Assembly (NCBI GenBank): GCA_964385305.1
Contig: CAYLOP010000169.1
Coordinates: forward strand, 1 to 6,301
Direction: 5' to 3'
From: CAYLOP01 sp964385305
GTDB lineage: Bacteria; Chloroflexota; Anaerolineae; Anaerolineales; E44-bin32
DNA: 6,301 nt
The notes beneath the pieces were generated by a model that saw only the letters and a program-made list of their open reading frames with translations, was not told the origin of the DNA and did not search any database. Shown here one piece after another: positions 1 through 6,107 of the stretch. How positions within the stretch are numbered: the first letter of the stretch is position 1; every line of letters starts with the position of its first letter. Position numbers and translations under genes: made by a program.

Positions 1-174
1 CACAAATAATCGGACGCACGTTCGACCACCTTCAAGCTACTTGACTACAAGGTTGCATATGAAATCCCCTCAGGTCTTCTCATCGATTGATTCTAATCAT
101 CAAGCCACCCGCAATTCACGATGAACATCAACGGGTCTGTTTGGATGAGTTGGCACACCGCAGCCAGTGCTATC
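1..174. other. Non-coding stretch downstream of abiEii
   Basis: This stretch follows the abiEii stop codon. On the minus strand every ATG-initiated frame closes within about a dozen codons. The one longer plus-strand frame begins here with a TTG and runs into the 3' end of abiEii without resembling any protein. Two small palindromes are present: TGATT-ct-AATCA at 88-99, and an imperfect TCGGACG/CGTTCGA pair at 10-25. Neither is followed by a T-run, so no intrinsic terminator for abiE can be claimed. I see no tRNA, IS end or attachment-site repeat. Confidence 0.5.
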
Positions 175-1107
175 CTAAGCCCGAACGGATGCAATCGCCC
201 TTATCTTCTCTGGTAGATATTCTACAAATTCGTTTCCGGAGATTTGTCTCACAGCCATTTCCATTTGGTCCTCCTTGAGGGCAGGATCTAGGAATTGCCT
301 AGCAGCGATCATGGCATCTTTCAGATCGCCCCATGGCAATTCTAGCTCTCGTCGGAGTCTCGGGAACGATCTCGACCATGCAGGGGGAGGATCTGGAAGT
401 TGGTCTGGAACCTTGTGTGTGGCTCGCGCTTTGAAAACCAGGCTGACCGCACGCGTGAGATCGCTGCTCTCCAACTCCGAAGTCATGGCGATCAGCAGGA
501 TATCGATGAGATCCTTGACACGGGTATTCTCTCGCGTTCCGTACTCGCGTGTATAGGCGTGGATCTTTTCTGCGAGATGTTGTGGCACAGGATAGCTTGG
601 GAACGTTGTTGGTGTTATCCCCGCGAATTCCAGGAGCGGAGGTCCGGTGAGGTTTTCCGGCGCGACCAACATCGGATCTCCCGTGCCGACATCCACACGA
701 AACCGTTCAAATGTCCTTCGGTCGAGCAATGAATGCACTGGATATCGAAAGCTTCCGGGCTGATCGCCCAGATCGGTGTGAATAGCTTGTCCAACCTCGA
801 AGGAGAACCAATCCTTGAGGTCAGTAGAAGCCGCATCGATGAGTGCGCTATGAGCCTTGTCTGAGGATTGCTGTAGCAGAAGATCAACGTCTTTGGTCGT
901 GCGTGCTCTTGCGCCGATTCGTAGCTGCAGCGCATATCCACCCTTAAGTACCCAGAGTTCGGGACTGGCGACGATAAGCCGTGCGAGCATCCGATCGAAA
1001 GCGACCATCTTGCGCAGCCGCATGAGGGGTTCACCCGTCGTCAAGCTGCGATTGCGCAGACGGTCCTCCAACGCACGTCGAAACGCACTACCATCCTTGT
1101 ATTTCAT
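175..1107 (-). CDS. abiEii: AbiEii-type nucleotidyltransferase toxin (type IV TA / abortive infection)
   Basis: This 310-residue protein is the toxin half of an AbiE system. The AbiEii/AbiGii family has a DNA polymerase beta-like nucleotidyltransferase fold. Related MenT toxins add nucleotides to tRNA acceptor ends, and AbiEii itself is bacteriostatic. The core is visible: KGGYAL at 55-60 (the GG variant of the GS motif), TKDVDLL at 71-77 with catalytic acids D73 and D75, and FRVDV at 136-140 with a possible third acid, D139. The family motifs EKIHAYT (180-186) and RVKDLIDI (196-203) follow. The remaining C-terminal part is helical-looking and variable. The ATG overlaps the abiEi stop as ATGA, and a GGGGGAG-like Shine-Dalgarno sits just upstream at about 1110-1116, so the start is firm and translation is coupled to abiEi. 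The key residues are intact, so it is probably active. GC content is lower than in the T4SS genes, which suggests separate acquisition. The exact target is not deducible. Confidence 0.93.
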   Translation of the reverse strand: MKYKDGSAFRRALEDRLRNRSLTTGEPLMRLRKMVAFDRMLARLIVASPELWVLKGGYALQLRIGARARTTKDVDLLLQQSSDKAHSALIDAASTDLKDWFSFEVGQAIHTDLGDQPGSFRYPVHSLLDRRTFERFRVDVGTGDPMLVAPENLTGPPLLEFAGITPTTFPSYPVPQHLAEKIHAYTREYGTRENTRVKDLIDILLIAMTSELESSDLTRAVSLVFKARATHKVPDQLPDPPPAWSRSFPRLRRELELPWGDLKDAMIAARQFLDPALKEDQMEMAVRQISGNEFVEYLPEKIRAIASVRA

Positions 1108-1688
1108 TTCTCCCCCTCGCCGAGCGCCCTCAGAATCAGCCGGCGAGCTCTGCCGCCATACCGCCCGGCGGCCTGTCGTAGCGCCCGCATATCGGTGAGG
1201 CCCCGGTCAAGGGCTTCTATGATGGCTTGGCGGATGTGTTCTTCCGAAAGGCCCGAGCGTGCGACATCAGCGATTGTCCTAGTTACCGTCGTGACAGGAA
1301 GCCCGTCCCTCACGGTGATCTCCGCAGCCGTTATGTGGTTCGTATGAAGCCGGAGGTCATTTCTCCTACGAGATGCGGTTCTCGGTACTGTGACATGGAC
1401 CTCGGAGGGGATGACATCCGTTAGATCATAAAGCGCCAGTGCGCTATCGTGCGATATCGTCGAATCCGGCCCGGTTCGGAGCCAGGCAACAACGAGGTCT
1501 TCAAAAGGCGAGGTGGGGAAACGCGTGAGTCGGTAAATACCTCTTTTGATGCGAGAGAAAAGCCCACCCTTCGCGTAGTACGAAAGGCGCTCATCGCTGA
1601 AGCCCGCCTGATGCGCTTGCCAAGTCGTGAAGTAGCCACCCTGGCTTTCCGCTATTCGATAAAGATGGTCATGATCAGGATACGTCAT
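1104..1688 (-). CDS. abiEi: AbiEi-family antitoxin and autorepressor
   Basis: This 194-residue protein is the antitoxin of the AbiE pair. Family members bind their own promoter through an N-terminal winged helix-turn-helix and counter AbiEii through the C-terminal domain without stable protein-protein contact (type IV logic). Residues 1-53 match the AbiEi winged-helix pattern: LYRIAESQGGYFTTWQAHQAG, then a basic wing ending RIKRGIYRL. Next come SHDSALALYDLTD (79-91) and VTTVTRTIADVA (132-143), both typical of the family's C-terminal domain. The frame is open for 57 more codons upstream. I chose the ATG at 1688 because the winged helix starts right there, the length fits the family, and the promoter and operator lie immediately upstream. 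No strong Shine-Dalgarno is seen; the best is GAAGG, about 13 nt before the ATG. The stop overlaps the abiEii start. Confidence is high for the family and moderate for the start. Confidence 0.92.
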   Translation of the reverse strand: MTYPDHDHLYRIAESQGGYFTTWQAHQAGFSDERLSYYAKGGLFSRIKRGIYRLTRFPTSPFEDLVVAWLRTGPDSTISHDSALALYDLTDVIPSEVHVTVPRTASRRRNDLRLHTNHITAAEITVRDGLPVTTVTRTIADVARSGLSEEHIRQAIIEALDRGLTDMRALRQAAGRYGGRARRLILRALGEGEK

Positions 1689-1689
1689 A

Positions 1690-1732
1690 ATGTGTGCAAA
1701 ACCTTCGGATAATACTAAGGTATTGCACACAT
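1690..1732. promoter_or_regulatory. Inverted-repeat operator of abiE (predicted AbiEi site)
   Basis: The arms at 1690-1705 and 1717-1732 are inverted copies with one mismatch in 16 positions (TGTGTGCAA-n-ACCTT against AAGG-n-ATTGCACACA), separated by an 11-bp AT-rich spacer. The element ends one base before the abiEi start codon and covers the predicted -10 box and transcription start. AbiEi proteins are known to repress their own operons by binding inverted repeats in this position, so this is the likely operator. The repeat is seen directly in the sequence; its function is inferred. As RNA it could also fold into a hairpin over the abiEi ribosome-binding region. Confidence 0.75.
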
Positions 1733-1759
1733 AGTAGCATATAGGCTCACTATTGTCCA
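1731..1759 (-). promoter_or_regulatory. Sigma-70-like promoter of abiEi-abiEii
   Basis: On the minus strand, TGGACA (1759-1754, five of six to the -35 consensus) is followed after exactly 17 bp by TACTAT (1736-1731, four of six to the -10 consensus). Transcription would start near 1724, inside the inverted repeat, leaving a leader of about 35 nt before the abiEi ATG. This would let abiE be expressed independently of the upstream T4SS operon. Confidence 0.55.
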
Positions 1760-2001
1760 CTGTCACAGCAATCCGCGTTGTAGTGAAGGTCCAGGGATAC
1801 CCTGGCCGATGAATGGTGCTCAGAGCCTCACGCGCTTCTGTTTCCCCAACCTTGAACATGCCAGTGTCTTAACCTTGCTCGGTATTTGCATGCAGAAGTC
1901 GATTGATCCCATGGTTGCGGCATCCATGACCCTCCAGGGCATACCCTACCCGGCCGGGGCTGCAATGGTATGTTCTGGATGCGGAATTATTATGCTTGGT
2001 T
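1733..2001. other. Intergenic region between M23 peptidase gene and the abiE operator
   Basis: Besides the -35 box, this gap holds a perfect hairpin, CCAGGG-ATA-CCCTGG (1791-1805). A close relative, CCAGGGCATACCCT, lies at 1934-1947 and is followed by the palindrome CCCGGCCGGG (1949-1958). None is followed by a T-run on the minus strand, so termination of the T4SS transcript here is not demonstrated. Two open frames cross the gap: a minus-strand extension of abiEi up to 1859, and a plus-strand hydrophobic 48-codon ORF (1890-2036). Neither has a recognisable Shine-Dalgarno or family resemblance. I do not call either a gene. Confidence 0.5.
1791..1805. repeat. Perfect short inverted repeat, with a similar copy at 1934-1947
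   Basis: CCAGGG-ATA-CCCTGG is a perfect 6-bp stem with a 3-base centre. The second element at 1934-1947 shares CCAGGG and ATACCCT, with one extra C in the middle. They lie 143 bp apart on either side of the promoter-distal part of the gap. They could be protein-binding sites or remnants of a repeat. No role can be assigned. Confidence 0.4.
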
Positions 2002-2754
2002 CTAGCGTATGCACCTTGATGGCGGCCCGTCGCTGAAGCTCTCCCATGCGCAGATTCCGTCCTGACCCGGCAGTACGACCGCATTCGGGTTCATAACCCT
2101 GCATCGGTCCCCCGCATCGCAGCGCCGCACCTCGAAGTGCAGGTGGGGTCCGGTGGAGCTGCCCGTCGTGCCGCTCTTCCCGACCACGGCGCCGGCGCCG
2201 ATGACATCCCCGCCCACGACCGAGATGGATGAGGATCCCGTCGGCGCGTTGCCCTTCCCGCTCGGTCCGCAGCACATGTGGCCCAGAATCACCTGCCATC
2301 CGTCGTTCTCGATGACGACGGTCCATCCGAGGTAGTAGTTCCAGCCTGCGTAGGTGACCTTCCCGCCATACGGTGTCCACACCAACCGTCCTTGCTCGTG
2401 ATTCGTGGCCCAATCGATGCCCGTATGCGCTCTCCCGCCGCGCCCCTCGGTATCGCCGAAGCAGCTGCTCATACGGGCAGGCCCCTCGACGGGCATGGCG
2501 CATGTGAAGGAAGCCGGACCCGCGTATCCCTCCACCGCCCAATAGTAAGCGCCGCTGCGGAAGCTCGATCCGCCCGGCAGGTCCGGGTCCTTTCCGGTTG
2601 GCTGTGGTGTCCCCAGCACCCATCCCCAGGCCTCGTCCTGCGCCCAGGCTGGCATGGAGTCCGCCAGGATGGCCGTGCCCGCGGCCAGGAAGATGAAATA
2701 CAGGCTGCACAGACAGACGGTGGGCAGCAGGACCGCCAGTGTAATTCGCTTCAC
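2002..2754 (-). CDS. Exported M23 (LytM-type) metallopeptidase, T4SS-associated cell-wall hydrolase
   Basis: This 250-residue zinc endopeptidase probably cuts peptidoglycan crosslinks so that the conjugation channel can cross the wall. Residues 1-30 are basic and then strongly hydrophobic, followed by PAWA-QDE, so there is a signal peptide with likely cleavage after residue 38 (or an uncleaved anchor). The M23 domain covers about 85-230. HTGID gives H110 and D114; HLHFE gives H204 and H206; LGHM gives H159. By comparison with LytM, the zinc ligands are H110, D114 and H206, and the catalytic histidines are H159 and H204, so all five are present. Eight cysteines lie outside the signal region, suggesting disulfides. 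The start is GTG, with GAGGG overlapping the virB4 stop as Shine-Dalgarno. The gene begins nine bases after virB4 and in the same frame. It is a functional analogue of VirB1/PrgK-type hydrolases but has only the M23 domain. Which bond it cuts is unknown. Confidence 0.9.
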   Translation of the reverse strand: MKRITLAVLLPTVCLCSLYFIFLAAGTAILADSMPAWAQDEAWGWVLGTPQPTGKDPDLPGGSSFRSGAYYWAVEGYAGPASFTCAMPVEGPARMSSCFGDTEGRGGRAHTGIDWATNHEQGRLVWTPYGGKVTYAGWNYYLGWTVVIENDGWQVILGHMCCGPSGKGNAPTGSSSISVVGGDVIGAGAVVGKSGTTGSSTGPHLHFEVRRCDAGDRCRVMNPNAVVLPGQDGICAWESFSDGPPSRCIR

Positions 2755-2763
2755 ATCCCGCCC

Positions 2764-5307
2764 TCAATACGTGCCCCAGCCCTCGGGGACGGCTACCCAC
2801 ACTCGGATGGTTCCTTGGGGAGTGACGAGCACGCCCCGGCCTGTCCCGAGCCGCTGCAGGCTTTGGGCCATGTGATCGCTCAGCTCCAAGGTCTCCTGGA
2901 TCCGTTTGGCCTCGACCGGACGCTGCTCCATGAGGAAGGTGTTGCCGACCACAGAGAGAATGCGCCTCCCCACAGGGGAATCGAGGAATTCACCCACCTC
3001 CTGGGTCGCCAGCCAGAGCGCCGTGCGTCGCTTGCGAAAGCGCCGTGCCATGCTCTCGATGGCGGCGGCGCCTCCGGGCGCCTCCAGGAGCTTCCATACC
3101 TCGTCCAGCATCACGTGTTGGGCGGCCTGCGGGTCGGCGGTGTTGCGGCGCACGACCTCGCCCCACATCAGGCCCAAAACCTGCCAGAGATACACCCGCA
3201 GTTGGTCGGACACGTCGTTCACATGCTGCAGTCCGAACACCACGAGCTGCTCGTCTGTGATGTCGAAGGTCGTAGGCGTGTTGAAGTACGGGGCATAGAC
3301 CCCCTGGGCGTAGGGCCGTAGCATCTCTGCAAGCGACTTGGCGGTGGGGGAGGGCGCCGTCTCCAGAATCCGCACGATATCCGCCAGCCTGGGCGCGTCC
3401 TCGTGATGCCATTCTGATACGGTCTGCTCCTGCCCGCATCTTCCCAGCCAGCCGCGATCCTCGATCGCAAGCCGGTAGGCCTCTGCGAGGGCGTTCCATT
3501 CGAGCCCTTTGGGGATCGGTTGCCCACGCACCGCGCTGCAAAACGCGATCAGATGTTCTGTCCCGGCCAGGAGCGGGTCCTCGCGGTCCGGGGGGATGTC
3601 CAGGATATTGATGCGCTCGCCGGAAGCCGAGCCCACTTCGATGTAGCGGCCGCCGTACTGCTCGCAGAACCCCTGCATCTCGCCCTCGACGTCGACGGCC
3701 AGCACGCTTCCGCCGTTCAATTGGGCTGCCACCTGCAGGGATCTCAAGGTCACGCTTTTGCCCGCGCCAGGGCGGCCGAGGATCAGGTAGGAGGGCGTTC
3801 TGTCCGCCCTGCTTCCGAACGGATCCACACGGATCGGCAGCTTGGTGCTCTCGTCGATGCCCAGATAGACGCCGTCTTTGTCAGACAGGCGTCTCTGCGC
3901 CGGCCAGAAGAAGGTCCCCAGGCTTTGCGGTGTCATGTTGCGCGGTTTCTGGTTCATCGCCAGGAACCCCAGGGGGAGGGTGCTCTTCCACAGGAGCAGC
4001 TGGCTGTATCGCGCCGGGAAGGCCTCGGCGCCGATCGTCGTCAGGAGGCTCTCGAGGTCCCGGTTGCGCTTCGCCAGCGTCGGCTCGTCCGGCGCGGTGC
4101 GCATCACGAAGAAGCGGATGAACACAGGCGTCTGTCCGGTGGTCTCCATGCGCATGCGCTGCTCCTGCACGGCCCCGACTTCCTGCTGCGCGGCGAAGTT
4201 GGCCAGCATTCCCTTGGATGTCTTGGCATGCTCCATGGCGGCAAGCTGCACCTCGCGCTGTCTCAACCGGCTGGCCACCACCGAGGGATCCGCCACCTCC
4301 ACGTATATCGTCCCGCACCACCCGCCCTCGAGGTTGACCAGGCGGTGGATCATCGCCGGCCGGTTGGGTACGAAATCGTGAACCACATAGCCGGCAGCTT
4401 TCACCCCGTCGATCTCGATCCAGCTCTCCCGCTCGAGCACGGTGTCCGGGGCGAGCAGGGATGCGATCTGGTCGGGTGTCAGGTCTGGTGTGAAGATCTC
4501 CTGCGGCGGCGCAATCTTTCGAAAAGGCGCCTCGCCGGAGGCCATTTCGATCGCCATAACCTGCGCGCTGAGCGCGGAGGCCTGCGTCGCGGCGGGGTGT
4601 AGGGATCGCCAAACCACCTGGCACATCTCGCCGGGTGGTAAGAGCTTCAACGGGATGCCTGAGGTCGTGAACGCGGCAGTGAGGATCCCCAGTCGTTGAT
4701 GCAAGGTCTCCCGCGCCGCGGGGGCTTTTGCCAGAAGGTTCTCCAGACCGTCGTGCCTGCCATCCCTCCTGGAGAAGAGCAGGGACTTCGTCCCCTGGAT
4801 ACCCGGCCTGTGTGAGAGCGTGAAGATCGTCCGCCATACGATGGGGCTGGTCTCGTCGAACCATGTGGCGAGTGAAGCGGTCATCTCCTGGCCGGCGTGG
4901 GCGAGTGCGCCTGCCTGCCGGCTTCTGCGTTCATGAATGCCGGGCGCGTGGGAGGCCCTCTCCCAGCTTGTGGATCGCTCGAGGAAATAACGCAGATCTT
5001 CAGTGGGGTCGTAGGGTTCGAGCAGGACGGTCATTTGGAATGTCGTACCGGACGGCAGCCTGTCCAGTGCCGCCTGGTATCGGTTGGCCCATTCGCTGAA
5101 ACCCTGTCCGGCGAAGCCTATGTCCAGCGGCGGCATCTCGAGCATGATCACGAACGCGCCGTCGCGCGTGACCAGCATGTCCTCCGTAAGGGCCACGATG
5201 GGGACGAGCGATGCGGTATCCCCCTGCGGATGGCCGGGAAAGGAATCGGGCCGCATGCCGCGGGTCGGATCGTCCGTCTTGGGTTTGAGCGATCTGAGTA
5301 TCCTCAT
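2764..5307 (-). CDS. virB4: VirB4/TraE-family conjugal transfer ATPase
   Basis: This 847-residue protein is the conserved T4SS motor ATPase. It sits at the cytoplasmic face of the inner-membrane channel and drives assembly and substrate passage. The N-terminal half carries the CagE/TrbE/VirB4 domain, starting with the family's LVPI...DMLVTRDGAFV (35-53) and including a segment around WIEIDGVKAAGYVVHDFVP (296-314). The C-terminal P-loop domain has Walker A GRPGAGKS (511-518), Walker B HVMLDEVW (731-738, with D735 and E736) and a downstream ATQ (767-769). No transmembrane segment is seen. Length is normal and the frame is unbroken. The start is TTG-ATG; I prefer the ATG at 5307, with AGGGG just upstream, over the TTG at 5310. 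Starting one codon earlier would change little. The gene lies behind the prgI-like gene and ahead of the M23 gene, the usual order in Gram-positive-type transfer operons. Confidence 0.95.
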   Translation of the reverse strand: MRILRSLKPKTDDPTRGMRPDSFPGHPQGDTASLVPIVALTEDMLVTRDGAFVIMLEMPPLDIGFAGQGFSEWANRYQAALDRLPSGTTFQMTVLLEPYDPTEDLRYFLERSTSWERASHAPGIHERRSRQAGALAHAGQEMTASLATWFDETSPIVWRTIFTLSHRPGIQGTKSLLFSRRDGRHDGLENLLAKAPAARETLHQRLGILTAAFTTSGIPLKLLPPGEMCQVVWRSLHPAATQASALSAQVMAIEMASGEAPFRKIAPPQEIFTPDLTPDQIASLLAPDTVLERESWIEIDGVKAAGYVVHDFVPNRPAMIHRLVNLEGGWCGTIYVEVADPSVVASRLRQREVQLAAMEHAKTSKGMLANFAAQQEVGAVQEQRMRMETTGQTPVFIRFFVMRTAPDEPTLAKRNRDLESLLTTIGAEAFPARYSQLLLWKSTLPLGFLAMNQKPRNMTPQSLGTFFWPAQRRLSDKDGVYLGIDESTKLPIRVDPFGSRADRTPSYLILGRPGAGKSVTLRSLQVAAQLNGGSVLAVDVEGEMQGFCEQYGGRYIEVGSASGERINILDIPPDREDPLLAGTEHLIAFCSAVRGQPIPKGLEWNALAEAYRLAIEDRGWLGRCGQEQTVSEWHHEDAPRLADIVRILETAPSPTAKSLAEMLRPYAQGVYAPYFNTPTTFDITDEQLVVFGLQHVNDVSDQLRVYLWQVLGLMWGEVVRRNTADPQAAQHVMLDEVWKLLEAPGGAAAIESMARRFRKRRTALWLATQEVGEFLDSPVGRRILSVVGNTFLMEQRPVEAKRIQETLELSDHMAQSLQRLGTGRGVLVTPQGTIRVWVAVPEGWGTY

Positions 5308-5396
5308 CAACCCCTGCTTTTGCCGCGGCGCTGTCGGGTTAGGCTGCCCTCCCTCAGCGCCCCTATGCTTGCCGTTTTCCCGGTTTTGCGCTCCTC
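5308..5396 (-). other. prgI-virB4 junction with an orphan Shine-Dalgarno
   Basis: An AGGAGGAG (5398-5391) starts within the prgI stop codon, but no ATG, GTG or TTG follows it at usable distance. The next start is virB4's, about 80 nt on. The virB4 frame is open across this whole gap and into the end of prgI. This may be a degenerate remnant of an earlier virB4 start or of a lost small gene. Confidence 0.4.
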
Positions 5397-5924
5397 CTAG
5401 AACCCTCTGCCGAGCAGCCAGGCCTGGATTTCGGCCAGGCCGCCCAGCCAGATCCAGGCCAGCAAGCTCCCCAGAAAGGCGAAGCTCAAGATCGAGAACA
5501 GCAAACCCGCGCCCAGCGGAAGCGGCCTGACCCTGACGAGTTCTGCGATTGCCGTGTCTCCGATAACTTCATCGGATCGGATTTCCATCGGTGCGGTCCT
5601 GGACACGGCTGTTTGAACCGCCGGGATCGGGAGCGGCGCTTCATTAGCACCCTTCTGCCGAAACCGCCTGCGGCTGTGATAACGGACCACATCGGTCAGG
5701 TAGGCCTCGAGGGTCTTGCCGCTGCGCCGGTCGCGCCCAAAGGCGACGGCCAGACCCAGGCCGATCACCAGCACGGCAAGCCCCACCTTGGGGACGAGGT
5801 GGATGGGGAGGAATAGCGTCGTCAGCCCCAGCAGCCCGCCGACGCCGAGCACCACCAGCTCCCTGGCGCCCACGCCGATGAAGGTCTTGGGCGAGTCGAT
5901 CTGTGGTGGAACGGCGCCGCTCAC
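5397..5924 (-). CDS. PrgI/VirB3-like T4SS inner-membrane protein
   Basis: This 175-residue membrane protein is predicted to be the VirB3-like partner of VirB4. PrgI-family proteins fill this place in conjugation systems of Gram-positives and relatives. An N-terminal amphipathic part ends at residue 21 (ARE). Two membrane segments follow at about 23-40 and 46-62, then a basic cytoplasmic stretch, GRDRRSGKTLEAYLTDVVRY and RRRFR (63-89), typical of the family. A variable linker leads to a third hydrophobic segment at about 138-161 near the C-terminus, which short PrgI proteins normally lack. The start is GTG, fixed by a very strong AAAGGAGGT Shine-Dalgarno 7 nt upstream. It lies immediately before virB4, which supports the role. 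Assignment rests on topology, the basic motif and position rather than on catalytic residues, so the exact subfamily is uncertain. Confidence 0.75.
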   Translation of the reverse strand: MSGAVPPQIDSPKTFIGVGARELVVLGVGGLLGLTTLFLPIHLVPKVGLAVLVIGLGLAVAFGRDRRSGKTLEAYLTDVVRYHSRRRFRQKGANEAPLPIPAVQTAVSRTAPMEIRSDEVIGDTAIAELVRVRPLPLGAGLLFSILSFAFLGSLLAWIWLGGLAEIQAWLLGRGF

Positions 5925-5927
5925 AAG

Positions 5928-6107
5928 CTATACCTCCTTTGTGCTGCACAGAGACCGGGCCCGCCCGGAGCACATGGGCAGGTTCGCTGCGGTGTGTGGG
6001 ATAGGCAGCATGGCCTTCTCTCGCCTCTTAGAATCCGCTTCTGGCGCCTCGAACAGACCTCCAGTTCCGTGACCACACTCACTTGGATCGGCCGCCAGGT
6101 CTTCCAT
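5928..6107 (-). CDS. Doubtful small ORF (59 aa) between the edge gene and prgI
   Basis: The ATG overlaps the stop of the upstream gene as TGATG, a common coupling signal. The frame ends four bases before the prgI-like start, within that gene's ribosome-binding region. The 59-residue product (MEDLAADPSECG to SLCSTKEV) has no membrane segment, is rich in Cys, Ser and Arg, and resembles no family I know. No Shine-Dalgarno of its own is visible. The position argues for a gene and the composition argues against, so it may simply be a leader region. A CCGGGC-cc-GCCCGG palindrome (5955-5968) lies inside it. Confidence 0.25.
   Translation of the reverse strand: MEDLAADPSECGHGTGGLFEAPEADSKRREKAMLPIPHTAANLPMCSGRARSLCSTKEV
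5932..5940 (-). promoter_or_regulatory. Strong Shine-Dalgarno that fixes the prgI-like GTG start
   Basis: AAAGGAGGT on the minus strand is a near-complete match to the anti-Shine-Dalgarno. It is spaced 7 nt from the GTG at 5924-5922. This is the strongest ribosome-binding site in the window and implies high translation of the prgI-like gene despite the non-ATG start. Confidence 0.8.

Noticed and set aside
87..278. Plus-strand 63-codon frame at the left end
   Set aside because: It starts at a TTG without a Shine-Dalgarno, overlaps the abiEii 3' end by about 100 bases and has no recognisable features.
1946..2800. Long minus-strand frame of 284 codons across the M23 gene
   Set aside because: It is a shadow frame in GC-rich DNA. 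The overlapping frame has the signal peptide and intact M23 motifs, while this one is Arg/Gly/His-rich low-complexity sequence.
2278..4602. Long plus-strand frames (347 and 360 codons) antisense to virB4
   Set aside because: They mirror the virB4 codons, have Arg/His/Leu/Gly-rich composition and no domain, and virB4 on the other strand is clearly coding.
3881..4864. 327-codon minus-strand frame inside virB4
   Set aside because: It is an alternative frame of the same strand within an intact VirB4 protein, with arginine- and glycine-rich nonsense composition.
5390..5410. Programmed -1 frameshift joining prgI to virB4
   Set aside because: The frames are in -1 relation and open, but the sequence before the prgI stop is not a slippery heptamer, and virB4 has its own start.
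5955..5968. CCGGGC-cc-GCCCGG palindrome as a terminator
   Set aside because: The loop is only two bases and no T-run follows on either strand. It may be just GC-rich sequence.
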